NCBI GenBank assembly: GCA_035471805.1 | Contig: DATIPS010000008.1 | Location: 1 to 64,000 of the forward strand | DNA from: Acidimicrobiia bacterium | GTDB taxonomy: Bacteria; Actinomycetota; Acidimicrobiia; Spongiisociales; JAHEDJ01 | Direction of reading: 5' to 3' | DNA: 64,000 bases | In this document: one piece after another, positions 18,530 to 26,744 of the stretch | How the letters are laid out: each line of letters opens with the position of its first letter | Numbering within the stretch: position 1 is the stretch's first letter | Made by a program: the position numbers and the translations under genes | Notes under the pieces: model-generated | The model's database searches: none | Told to the model about the DNA's origin: nothing | What the model saw: only the letters and a program-made list of their open reading frames with translations

Positions 18530-18542
18530 GGCGATCGCCGGA

Positions 18543-19442
18543 CTACGCCACCCCGTAAACCTGATGCGGGGTCAGTTCGTTCGGGAAACGATGCAACATG
18601 GACCGCCGTGTCTCGAAACACAGGTGGCACTCGTCGACGTACCTATCTTGCGGATCGAAGGAGTAGGCGGAGGCGAGTTCCTGGGGGCCACCCTCCACGA
18701 GCGGGCCGCAAATCGGATGGTCGCCCGACCGGTATTGCTCCATCACCTTCCTGAGCGGGGTTTCCCATACGTTGCCGATGGAGATTCCCTGGCACAGCTG
18801 AATATGGCCGTAGGGGTCCAGGTGAATCCGGGTCGGGTCCTCCAGTTCCTCATACGGGCATTCGGTCATCGTGTGCCACGGCCGATCCGGCATTCCCTGG
18901 GCGAGGCGGTCGACGGCGCGACCCCGGAACATGACCTTCCCGCCGGATACTGCCTCTCCCTTGTCCTGGCCGGGGGGGCCTCCCACCTCCGGTGGATCGA
19001 TGGATATCGGTCCGGTTGGAATCCCCAACCGTTCGGCGACCCGCATCGTGCGTTTGGCCGGGTTGTCGGGTTGATCTCCATGGTGAAAGGCGTCGTCGCT
19101 GACGCTCAGATCGGCGATCCTCAGTTCGGCCAGTGGTCGAAGCCAGAGCTCGGCGTCGTCCTCGGTGGTCCCGAAGAATCCGCTGGTCACGATCCCGACC
19201 TCGAATCCGCGCTCCCGGGCCGAACGAACGCCCTCGAGCAGCAACGGATAGAAGAGTAAGGACTCGCCGCCCTCGAAATAGATCCAGTCGATGGTGGGTA
19301 CATCCTGCGCCTGATCCAGGAGGGCGTGGAGCTGGGGAGCCGTGAATGTTCCCTCAGCGTACGGGCTCGAGTAAACGAAGCAGTGGTCGCACTCGAAGGG
19401 GCAGGTGTAGGTGAGAAGAATATGGAGCTGTGAAAGCATCAC
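18543..19442 (-). CDS. Radical SAM protein with a Cys-rich C-terminal (SPASM/twitch-like) region
   Basis: A 299-residue enzyme with the radical SAM cluster motif CPFECDHC (C14, C18, C21) at its extreme N-terminus. The FEGGE segment (about residue 57) matches the SAM-binding GGE motif. The C-terminal third adds Cys in MTECPYEEL, IQLCQG, HPICGP and ECHLCFE, which could hold an auxiliary iron-sulfur cluster. Starts are GTG 19442 or ATG 19439, both after AAGGA. Repeat B1 lies just upstream. No peptide-precursor gene is recognised next to it. Substrate unknown. Confidence 0.85.
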   Translation of the reverse strand: MMLSQLHILLTYTCPFECDHCFVYSSPYAEGTFTAPQLHALLDQAQDVPTIDWIYFEGGESLLFYPLLLEGVRSARERGFEVGIVTSGFFGTTEDDAELWLRPLAELRIADLSVSDDAFHHGDQPDNPAKRTMRVAERLGIPTGPISIDPPEVGGPPGQDKGEAVSGGKVMFRGRAVDRLAQGMPDRPWHTMTECPYEELEDPTRIHLDPYGHIQLCQGISIGNVWETPLRKVMEQYRSGDHPICGPLVEGGPQELASAYSFDPQDRYVDECHLCFETRRSMLHRFPNELTPHQVYGVA

Positions 19443-19523
19443 GCTGTCCTTCTACGGGCACTCCTGAACATAGCGAACCTTCGGCCCGCCTGGATCAAAT
19501 CCCCCTCCGCGGCGCGCAAGATG

Positions 19524-19573
19524 GTTTTCGCGCGACATTCGGAACCCATAGGGCACGAATGTCGCGCGAAAAC
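19524..19573. repeat. Palindromic repeat family B, copy 1
   Basis: Perfect 18-bp arms (19524-19541 and 19556-19573) reading GTTTTCGCGCGACATTCG and its complement, around a 14-nt centre containing CCCATAGGG. It lies between the radical SAM start and the stop of the membrane-protein gene. Like family A it opens with GTTTTC and closes with GAAAAC, but the stem sequence differs. Confidence 0.9.
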
Positions 19574-19600
19574 GGGTTGGGTTGTTCCGGCGCCCGACCC

Positions 19601-20308
19601 CTACCCGGCTACCGCATGCTCTCGATCGTGGCGGCCAACGAGTTCCAGAACGGGCTGTGGCTCCGATGTGTCCGACCACATCCGCTCGCCGATGGGCCAG
19701 GCGGCGAAGATCACGCCGCCCCCCAGCAGATAGAGCGCCCAGTGGTACGGAATGAAGATGGCGGCAACTCCCGCCAGCACGCCGAGCGTGACCAGCGTCA
19801 CATGGGCAATGTTGAATCGGGCGCTGCGCATCATTGAGACGGCCAGCGCCAGCCATCCGATACCCATGAGCCCGGCTCCCGCCACCCCGATCCAGAGCCT
19901 CCAGGTGGAGAGGTTGCTCGCTATCTCAGGCGTGGCTTGTGCGAAGGAGCGGCCCGTTTCGCTCGTTGTCGCCAAGCCGGCTCTCGTCATGCCCTCGAAC
20001 CCGAAGCGGTACAGGAGCAATGCGCCGCCAATGGTCGCGGCGGGTACTGCGAGAAAGCTCCAGAAGTCCTCGCCGTGATCTCGTAGGTAGGTGCGTGCGG
20101 CGAAAACCACGAGCACCATCAATCCGATGCCGGCTGCAATGAGCAGGGACGCCCATTGCCACCGCTCGACTCCTGCCGCCACTTCGGTGGCAAGCGTTGC
20201 TTCCTCGAAGTTGCTGAGGTAGGGAAGGGTCAGCAACCCGCCGAGTAGAACCAGTGGAGAGAAGAACACGACCACAGCACGGGTCCGGCATTTGGCGGAT
20301 CCTTGCAC
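19601..20308 (-). CDS. Polytopic membrane protein of unknown function
   Basis: A 235-residue protein with about six hydrophobic helices (near 10-30, 50-70, 82-100, 135-158, 168-190 and 190-207). A Glu/Thr-rich extracytoplasmic loop precedes helix 2. The C-terminus is short and polar. No family is recognised. The GTG start at 20308 sits behind an unusually complete AAAGGAGGTG site, suggesting strong translation. Copies B1 and B2, in opposite orientation, bracket the gene. The radical SAM gene follows on the same strand but is separated by B1. Confidence 0.7.
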   Translation of the reverse strand: MQGSAKCRTRAVVVFFSPLVLLGGLLTLPYLSNFEEATLATEVAAGVERWQWASLLIAAGIGLMVLVVFAARTYLRDHGEDFWSFLAVPAATIGGALLLYRFGFEGMTRAGLATTSETGRSFAQATPEIASNLSTWRLWIGVAGAGLMGIGWLALAVSMMRSARFNIAHVTLVTLGVLAGVAAIFIPYHWALYLLGGGVIFAAWPIGERMWSDTSEPQPVLELVGRHDREHAVAG

Positions 20309-20433
20309 GATCCACCTCCTTTCGGTTGTCTGCCAGCGCGCGCAGTCGAGGTCGCCTGGCTGCGCGCTTCATCCTCAATGATCGCGCCGCCGGTCCAACT
20401 CCGATAGATGCTTTCGACCCCACTCGACTTCCG

Positions 20434-20481
20434 TTTTCGCGCGACTTTCTGCCCCTATGGGTACCGAATGTCGCGCGAAAA
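20434..20481. repeat. Palindromic repeat family B, copy 2 (inverted orientation)
   Basis: Arms TTTTCGCGCGAC (20434-20445) and GTCGCGCGAAAA (20470-20481). The centre matches the reverse complement of copy 1 with few changes, so copy 2 points the other way. The inner arm has mismatches not present in copy 1. It lies about 125 bp upstream of the membrane-protein start. Confidence 0.85.
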
Positions 20482-20561
20482 GGCTCTTCGTGGGCGGCCG
20501 GTCCACCCGTCTCCGACCTCGGGCACTTCGGCCCTGTTCATCCTTCGCACGGTCGGAGAGA

Positions 20562-20576
20562 CTTCTCATTGAGAAG
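20562..20576. promoter_or_regulatory. Short palindrome upstream of the CoA-binding gene
   Basis: CTTCTCA-T-TGAGAAG is a perfect odd palindrome ending 26 bp before the ATG at 20603. It could be an operator or a short hairpin in the leader. The regulator is not known. Confidence 0.35.
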
Positions 20577-20602
20577 CACGCCCAGTGTTAGGAGCTCCCA
20601 CA

Positions 20603-21079
20603 ATGACGACGGTGAAAGAAGCTGCGGCCGACTTCCTGGCTCAGAAGCGTGTCGCCGTGGTTGGTGTGTCCAGGAACCCACAGGGCCACGGGAGCAACAT
20701 CGTCTATCAACGGTTGCGGGACCGGGGCTACGAGGTATTCGCCGTCAACCCGAACGCAGACGAGATCGAAGGCGATAAGTGCTATCCGAACCTGGGTTCG
20801 ATCCCGGGTGGAGTCGACGCGGTGGTGATCGGCACGAGCCCGGCCAACGCTCCTGCCGTCATGGAGGATGTCGTGGCCGCAGGGATCTCGCGCGTCTGGA
20901 TGCATCGGTCGTTCGGATCGGGGAGCGTTTCAGATCAGGCGACGGCCGCAGGCCGGGACAAGGGGGTCACGGTCATCGACGGAGGTTGCCCGCTGATGTT
21001 CGATCCCACCGCCGATTTCGGTCACAAGTGCATGCGACCGATCCTGACTCTGACCGGGGCCGTACCCAGGACGGTGTGA
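20603..21079 (+). CDS. CoA-binding (YccU-like) protein
   Basis: A 158-residue single-domain Rossmann protein with the pattern of the CoA-binding domain of succinyl-CoA synthetase alpha. It shows VAVVGVSRNPQGHG (nucleotide loop, about 18-31), VNPNADEIEG, AVVIGTSPANAP and a final GGCPLMFDP. Such stand-alone proteins bind CoA; their role is undefined. The ATG at 20603 is preceded by TTAGGAG and gives the normal family length. Confidence 0.88.
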   Translation: MTTVKEAAADFLAQKRVAVVGVSRNPQGHGSNIVYQRLRDRGYEVFAVNPNADEIEGDKCYPNLGSIPGGVDAVVIGTSPANAPAVMEDVVAAGISRVWMHRSFGSGSVSDQATAAGRDKGVTVIDGGCPLMFDPTADFGHKCMRPILTLTGAVPRTV

Positions 21080-21120
21080 GAATCGCCCGCTCACGTCTGG
21101 TCGCCGGTCTTTTGCTGCTG

Positions 21121-21852
21121 CTATCGGCTCTGGTCGCCTGAGGCGTCCGGGTCGCTCTGGTCCCCGGCCCCCTTGCCCACTCCGCGCCGCCCTTTCGGCC
21201 CCTCTTTCTCATCTGCCTGGGCCTGCTCGCCCGGCGGTCCGCTGTTCGCCCCGCCGGGACGTTCGGGCTTGTTCGCCTCGCCGGGAGCAGAGTCGGGTCG
21301 ACCATCGTCCTCAGCGAGACCGAAGTCGGAGAGTTGGGGATGATCGGGACACGCCTCCCACGGCGAGAACCCCGTGCCCCTGTTGGCGATTGCCGACGCC
21401 GAGACACAGTCCGCCCACTCCCGGGTGGCGGCTGCGAATTCGTGTGCTCTCATGGCTTCGTCGGCGGCAATCGACAGGAGTTCATCCATCGACATGATGT
21501 CAACGGCGGCCTCGTCCGGCGCCTCGCGAGTCACGCCGGCAGGCCCGCCCGCGAGTGTTGTCGAGGAGGTCGCCTCCCCGGAATCGGAGGTCGCTATCTG
21601 CGATGGAGGAGCGAAGGCGGAGTTGGCCACCCAACCACCGACCGCAGCCAGCGCAACGGAGCCCAGCATCATCTTGAACAGCAGTCCTGACGAGAGCACA
21701 CCGATGACGGCCGCTCTTCTGGTCCGACGCGGAGGGTCTAGTTCGTTGAGGGTTCGCCGAGTACCGCACTGCCCGCAGACTCTGGAGCCGTGCTGATAGG
21801 CGACGGCCTTGCCGCCGCAGAAATCACAGCGTTCGCCCACCTTTGACCTCAT
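21121..21852 (-). CDS. Zinc-ribbon membrane protein of unknown function
   Basis: A 243-residue protein with a zinc ribbon at the N-terminus (C9, C12, C26, C29), a basic stretch, one transmembrane helix (about 48-72) and an extracytoplasmic part. Outside the membrane are an Ala/Glu helix with Cys in WADCVSASA and WEACPD, then a disordered Gly/Pro/Glu/Asp/Lys tail of about 70 residues. The ribbon would lie inside the cell. It may be the last gene downstream of the kinase-aminotransferase fusion (118-bp gap). No function recognised. Confidence 0.65.
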   Translation of the reverse strand: MRSKVGERCDFCGGKAVAYQHGSRVCGQCGTRRTLNELDPPRRTRRAAVIGVLSSGLLFKMMLGSVALAAVGGWVANSAFAPPSQIATSDSGEATSSTTLAGGPAGVTREAPDEAAVDIMSMDELLSIAADEAMRAHEFAAATREWADCVSASAIANRGTGFSPWEACPDHPQLSDFGLAEDDGRPDSAPGEANKPERPGGANSGPPGEQAQADEKEGPKGRRGVGKGAGDQSDPDASGDQSR

Positions 21853-21970
21853 CTGCGTGCTCCTATGTGACGGTCATCGGCCGAAACGCGGAATGATCGA
21901 GACACAAAGATGCGAACCCCGGAATGACTAGTCATTGCGGATGTCCCCGGAACCGATACCGGGTGCGAGA

Positions 21971-24274
21971 TCAGGCTCTAGTAACGGTGAGAGTTTCGTC
22001 GAGTGTTTCGACCAGCAGATCGGCGTGCGATTCGTCGAAGACGAGCGGCGGACGGATCTTCAGTACGTTGCCGTGCAGTCCGGTCCTGCCGATGAGAACC
22101 CGCCGCCGCCGCATCTCATCCATCACGCGGCGGGTCAGGTCGGGATCGGGACGCCCGTCGGTCACGAGCTCGACTCCGATGAACATGCCGGGGCCGCGCA
22201 CGTCGCCGATCGACGGATGTCTGCCGGCAAGCGTTCGGAGACCGGAACTCAGGTACGACCCGACCCGGTCGGCCTTGGCCGGTAGATTCTCCGCCGAGAT
22301 CACGTCGAGGACCGCCATGGCAGCTGCGGTGGAAACCGGGTTCCCGGCGTAGGTACTGAAGTAGTAGCCGCGCCGCTTGAACGCTCCGGCGATTGCCGGC
22401 GTGGTTATCACTGCAGCCACCGGATGCCCGTTGCCCATGGGCTTGCCGAGAGTGACGATGTCGGGCACGAAGCCCTGGTCGGCGAAACCCCACATCCGCT
22501 CGCCGACTCGTCCGAATCCCGCCTGTACTTCATCAGCGATGAACAGGCCGCCGGCTTCGCGAACCTGCTCCGCCGCGGCACGGAAGGTACCCGGCGGAGG
22601 ATCGAAGATCCCATCGCTGGAGAAAACGGTATCGAAGGCGAGGGCGGCCGGCCGGTGCCCGTGTTTCGCCAGTTCGGCGAGGGCTCGTTCCAGGTCGCCG
22701 TCCGGTTCCCGCCTGGGATCCGGAGCCGGCACGGTCGCCACCCACGGTTCGAGGTTCTCGATACCGAGTTCCTCGGGTGACGTAGCCATCGTCAGAGCAG
22801 TCGCGCCGTGATAAGCGTGCTCCGTGATGACGATTCCCTTGTTGCCGGTCACCGTCTGCGCCATCCGCCACGCCAGGTCGTTGGCCTCGCTGCCGGAGTT
22901 GGCGAACACGACGACGCTCAGGTCTTTGGGGAACAACTCGACGAGGCGATCCGCATAGTCGAGCACACCCTCGACGAGGTAGCGGGTGTTTGTGTTGAGA
23001 GTGGCGGATTGCCCGGCGATGGCGGCGGTCACCGCCGGGTGGCTGTGTCCGACCTGCGGGACGTTGTTGTAGGCGTCGAGGTGGCGTTCGCCGTTTGCGT
23101 CGATCAGCCAGACTCCCTCACCGGCGACCGCATGTAAGGGGTCGGAGTAGGACAGGCGCATCCCGGCTCCGAGACGATTCGAGCGCCGTTCGATCAGCGA
23201 CGAAAGGTCGGCCGGTCGACCGCGCCGCTCCGCAGGCATCCCGCAAGCCTTCCGAATGGCACCCGTCATGGACTCCACCGTCAGCGAGGAGAGCTGCCGG
23301 AGCGTCGACCAGCTGATGTCCGAGTAGGACAGGATGTATTCGGTGTTCTCTCGATGGGTCTCTGCTCGCCATGCGCCGATAACCAGAGACTGCGCAAGGC
23401 GACCGGCGATCAGGTAGGGGAGAACCTCCAGTTCCGCTTCTTCCAACGGCACGGTCGCGTGATATGCCCGGGTCATCCCTGCTATCGCGGCGGTCGGGTC
23501 CTCCAGGCCCAGTGTCTGGTAGCTGATTGCAACGGCGACGTCGACGATCAGCGGCGCATGGACCAGGTCTCCGAAGTCGATGATGCCGGTGATCTGGGCG
23601 GGGTCATCCGGGTCGACGAGCAGGTTCTCGGGGTTGAAGTCGTTGTGGATCACCTGTGCCCGTAGGTGAGGGAGGAGAGGCGCAACGTGTTGGTCGAAAC
23701 GGTCGAGCCACTCTCCGACCAGAGACTGCTGGTCGGGCCGGAGATAGTCCAGTTTTGACCGCATGGCGGGTAGATGTTTCAGGTCCCAGAGCAGCACACG
23801 GCCGGCTTCAGGGTCGAAGAATCCCCGGAGGGCCAGTCCGAGGCGGGCGAGGGTGGTGGCGATGCTCTCCCGCAGCCGGTCCGACGAGATCCCCTGCTCG
23901 AGTGTTGCGCCGGGCAGGAAGCTGACCATCCGTACCGGCAGCATCAGGCCGTCAACCCGGACGGAGCCGACCGCCGCCCCGTCGACGGTCGGAAGGTTTC
24001 TGGGTACCGGCAGGCCGGGGTCGACGAGGGAGATGTGGGTGAGGGCGGCTGCCTGCATGGAGAGAACCGAGGAGTCCTCCGCAGGATTGGCAAACTTCAG
24101 CTTGTAGGACCCCCGGTCGCCGTCGATCAGGAAGTTTCGGTCACGCTCGCTCTCCAGGGGGGAAGCTTCTCCGACAATGCCGAACAGGCGACGGGCCGTC
24201 TCCTCCGCCTGCTCGGTTCCGACTTCCGGGACCGGCTGTTCGAGTAGGTGGTCTGCTGAAGGTTTCACGGCCAA
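21971..24274 (-). CDS. Fused APH-type phosphotransferase and class III aminotransferase/phospholyase
   Basis: A 767-residue fusion. Residues 1-350 are an aminoglycoside-phosphotransferase/choline-kinase fold: catalytic HNDFNPEN (about 210) and metal-binding IDFGD (about 233), closest in wording to hydroxylysine kinases. Residues 362-767 are a class III aminotransferase with NSGSEAND, ADEVQAGFGR and the PLP Lys in LGKPMGNGHP (about 610), resembling ethanolamine-phosphate and phosphohydroxylysine phospholyases. The likely logic is that one half phosphorylates an amino alcohol and the other eliminates phosphate and ammonia. It begins 24 bp after the E1 stop. Start TTG 24274 or GTG 24268. Confidence 0.87.
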   Translation of the reverse strand: MAVKPSADHLLEQPVPEVGTEQAEETARRLFGIVGEASPLESERDRNFLIDGDRGSYKLKFANPAEDSSVLSMQAAALTHISLVDPGLPVPRNLPTVDGAAVGSVRVDGLMLPVRMVSFLPGATLEQGISSDRLRESIATTLARLGLALRGFFDPEAGRVLLWDLKHLPAMRSKLDYLRPDQQSLVGEWLDRFDQHVAPLLPHLRAQVIHNDFNPENLLVDPDDPAQITGIIDFGDLVHAPLIVDVAVAISYQTLGLEDPTAAIAGMTRAYHATVPLEEAELEVLPYLIAGRLAQSLVIGAWRAETHRENTEYILSYSDISWSTLRQLSSLTVESMTGAIRKACGMPAERRGRPADLSSLIERRSNRLGAGMRLSYSDPLHAVAGEGVWLIDANGERHLDAYNNVPQVGHSHPAVTAAIAGQSATLNTNTRYLVEGVLDYADRLVELFPKDLSVVVFANSGSEANDLAWRMAQTVTGNKGIVITEHAYHGATALTMATSPEELGIENLEPWVATVPAPDPRREPDGDLERALAELAKHGHRPAALAFDTVFSSDGIFDPPPGTFRAAAEQVREAGGLFIADEVQAGFGRVGERMWGFADQGFVPDIVTLGKPMGNGHPVAAVITTPAIAGAFKRRGYYFSTYAGNPVSTAAAMAVLDVISAENLPAKADRVGSYLSSGLRTLAGRHPSIGDVRGPGMFIGVELVTDGRPDPDLTRRVMDEMRRRRVLIGRTGLHGNVLKIRPPLVFDESHADLLVETLDETLTVTRA

Positions 24275-24298
24275 GAGAATACCCGCCTCGTCGGCCGT

Positions 24299-26641
24299 TC
24301 AGCCGGGCAGGTTGACCGCGGCCACACCGCTGTTGACTATCTGGTCGGCAAGCAAGCCGAAGGACTCATACAGCTCACCTATCGTTCCCGATTCGCCGAA
24401 TCGGTCGACGCCCAGCGGGACGACGCGCTGGCCGAACACCGAGCCAAGCCAGGCAAGGGTGTGGCTCGATGCGTCCTGGACGGTCAGGATCGGCAGGTGC
24501 CGCTCGGCGGCGTTGATGATCTTCTCGAGGTGAAGTGCGCTCCGGACGGCCTGGTTCCGGGCCGATCGGGCCAGGGCCTCTCTCCACTCCCCGAACAGCC
24601 GGTCCTGGCTCGTGATGTCGAGGACGGTTGTGGCGATGCCTTCCTCTTCGAGACCGTCAGCCGCGGCCAGGACCTCGGGCATCAGAGGTCCGGTGGCGGC
24701 GATGATGATCCCGGACGGCGACTCCCGGGCAGGCTCGCGGAGCCGGTATCCGCCTGCCAGCACGTCCTGCCGAACGGCTTCAACACCCAGCCGGCCGACG
24801 GCGGCCTCGAACGGGGCCTGGTCGATGGGCCGGGTGGACAACCGCAGGTAGAGGCTCGCTCCGTCGGGTTCGGAGAGGCGGCGAATTCCGTCCGAGAGAA
24901 GCCAGTCGAGCGCCCGCCCGTAGGAGGCTTCGCAGGCGGTGATACCGGGCAGTTCCATCCCTATCGAAGGTGTAACGCTCGACTGGTGTGCTCCTCCTTC
25001 CGGTGCCAGCGTGATTCCCGAAGGGGTCCCGGCGACAACGAACCGGCTGCCGTTGTAGAGCGAGTAGACGAGGGCGTCGAGGCCTCGCAACACAAACGGG
25101 TCGTAGACCGTCCCGATCGGAACGAGCATCTGGCCGTGGTGTTCGTGAGCCAGTCCGAGTTGCCCCAGAAGCAGGAAGAGGTTCATCTCGGAGATCCCCA
25201 GTTCGATGTGCCTTCCCTTCGGCCCGGGTTGCCAGCGCAACAGGCGTTCATCGTCGAAGTAGTCCGTTCGCTCGACGGGCGAGTAGACGCCCATCTTGTT
25301 GATCCACCCTCCCAGGTTGGTCGAGGTGGCAACATCGGGGGAAGCGGTGACGAGGCGCTCCGCGACGGCCGGGTCGCTGCCCAGAGCCGTGAGGATGCGC
25401 CCGAACTGTTCCTGGGTGGACGTCGGGCGTGTGGAGGGGTGCTGCGCGGTTTCGCGGCCGATGTTGATCTCCGGCCTGGATGGCGGGGGCATGTTGTTGA
25501 TTTCGCGCCCGACCGCGTCGCACAGGCGACCTGCAGGCGAATCGGGATCGAGCCGGTCCCACTCCGTGTCCTCGCTCAGACCGGCTCCCGCGCGGAGATC
25601 GCCCACCTGCTCGGCTGTGAGCAATGCAGAGTGGTTCAGCGGGTGGCCGGCGATCGGCAGCCCCCATCCCTTCACGGTGTAGGCAAACACGACGCTCGGG
25701 CGTTCCTTCTCGGCATCGCACTCGCGGTAGGCGCGGATCAGCAGATCGAGGTCATGGCCGCCGAGGTCGCCGATCAACGGGGCGAGGTCAACGTCGCCGA
25801 CGTCATCGAGGAACGTGCGCAGATCTGCGGGTGCGTTGGCCAGGAAGCGTTGCCGCAGTTCGGCACCCCGGTATGCGAACAGGCTCTGGTACTCCTCGTT
25901 GGACATCTCGTCGATGTGTCGTCGGAGTATCTCACCACCGGGCCTGGCGAATGCTTCGTGAAGGAGGTTCCCGTACTTGGCTTCGACGACATGCCACCCG
26001 GCATCCGCGAAGAAGCGCTGGAGCCTGCCCGCCCGGATTCCCGGCACGATTCTGTCGAGGCTTTGACGGTTCAGGTCGATGATCATCATCACGTTGCCGA
26101 GACCTTGGAGGGCCGGTTCGGCGATTGCCTCCCACACGTTGCCTTCGTCGAGTTCCGCATCCCCGACCGTGGCGATGAAGCGGGCAGCCGGCCGTTGTTC
26201 GAAGTGATGGTTCAGATAGCGGCGGGTGGCCGCCGAGAAGAGAGGGGCTACTGCCCCGAGTCCGACCGACCCGGTGGAGAAGTCGGCCACATCGGGGTCC
26301 TTGGTGCGGGACGGGTACGCCTGGAGGCCGCCCATGCGGCGGAGGCGTGTGAGGTAGGCGCGGTCGAGTTCACCGGTCAGGTATTTGATGGCGTGGTAGA
26401 CGGGAGAAGCGTGTGGCTTGACCGCCACCTTGTCCTCGCCGCCTATGTGACCAAACCAGAGAGCGGTCATGATCGAAACCATCGACGCCGACGACGCCTG
26501 GTGGCCGCCGGTCTTGATTCCGCCTGAGTCTGAGCGGTTCGCATGATCGACCATCCGCACCGCCAGCCAAAGGATCCGCTGTTCGATTGCGCGCAGAACG
26601 TCGAGGTCCGGCGTGGTCGATGAACGGTCCGGGTGGGGCAT
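24299..26641 (-). CDS. Thiamine-diphosphate E1 enzyme (AceE/transketolase-like)
   Basis: A 780-residue homodimeric-type TPP enzyme. The first half has the TPP/Mg motif GDAELDEGN (about 160-168) ending in the LNRQSLD segment, preceded by KTGGHQASSAS and KPHASPVYHAIKYL as in AceE. The second half has the pyrimidine-binding region (IELGISEMNLFLLLGQLG) and a transketolase-type C-terminal domain. It is shorter than E. coli AceE, and no E2 or E3 lies in the window, so an oxidative complex is not certain. ATG 26641 is preferred over upstream TTG. First gene of the operon with the kinase-phospholyase fusion. Confidence 0.82.
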   Translation of the reverse strand: MPHPDRSSTTPDLDVLRAIEQRILWLAVRMVDHANRSDSGGIKTGGHQASSASMVSIMTALWFGHIGGEDKVAVKPHASPVYHAIKYLTGELDRAYLTRLRRMGGLQAYPSRTKDPDVADFSTGSVGLGAVAPLFSAATRRYLNHHFEQRPAARFIATVGDAELDEGNVWEAIAEPALQGLGNVMMIIDLNRQSLDRIVPGIRAGRLQRFFADAGWHVVEAKYGNLLHEAFARPGGEILRRHIDEMSNEEYQSLFAYRGAELRQRFLANAPADLRTFLDDVGDVDLAPLIGDLGGHDLDLLIRAYRECDAEKERPSVVFAYTVKGWGLPIAGHPLNHSALLTAEQVGDLRAGAGLSEDTEWDRLDPDSPAGRLCDAVGREINNMPPPSRPEINIGRETAQHPSTRPTSTQEQFGRILTALGSDPAVAERLVTASPDVATSTNLGGWINKMGVYSPVERTDYFDDERLLRWQPGPKGRHIELGISEMNLFLLLGQLGLAHEHHGQMLVPIGTVYDPFVLRGLDALVYSLYNGSRFVVAGTPSGITLAPEGGAHQSSVTPSIGMELPGITACEASYGRALDWLLSDGIRRLSEPDGASLYLRLSTRPIDQAPFEAAVGRLGVEAVRQDVLAGGYRLREPARESPSGIIIAATGPLMPEVLAAADGLEEEGIATTVLDITSQDRLFGEWREALARSARNQAVRSALHLEKIINAAERHLPILTVQDASSHTLAWLGSVFGQRVVPLGVDRFGESGTIGELYESFGLLADQIVNSGVAAVNLPG

Positions 26642-26744
26642 CGTGGCAGCATTCTCGCGGGTCGGACCGCCGCCTGCTCGAAGATCGGGGCGTCTCCCGG
26701 CCGTATCGCTCAAGAGTGCACGCGCAGAAACCGATTACTTATCG

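Noticed and set aside
18530-18539. GGCGATCGCC palindrome between hemolysin III and radical SAM genes
   Set aside because: A 10-bp GC-rich palindrome is expected by chance here and sits in a 13-bp convergent gap with no other sign of function.
8876-20481. CRISPR-like arrays from the two palindrome families
   Set aside because: Copies are isolated or separated by whole genes, without regular spacers, and no cas gene is present apart from a RecB-like nuclease of the TM0106 family.
21971-24274. Kinase-aminotransferase fusion as a frameshift or assembly artefact
   Set aside because: The frame is continuous over 767 codons, both halves keep all catalytic residues, and the linker is smooth with no loss of coding character.
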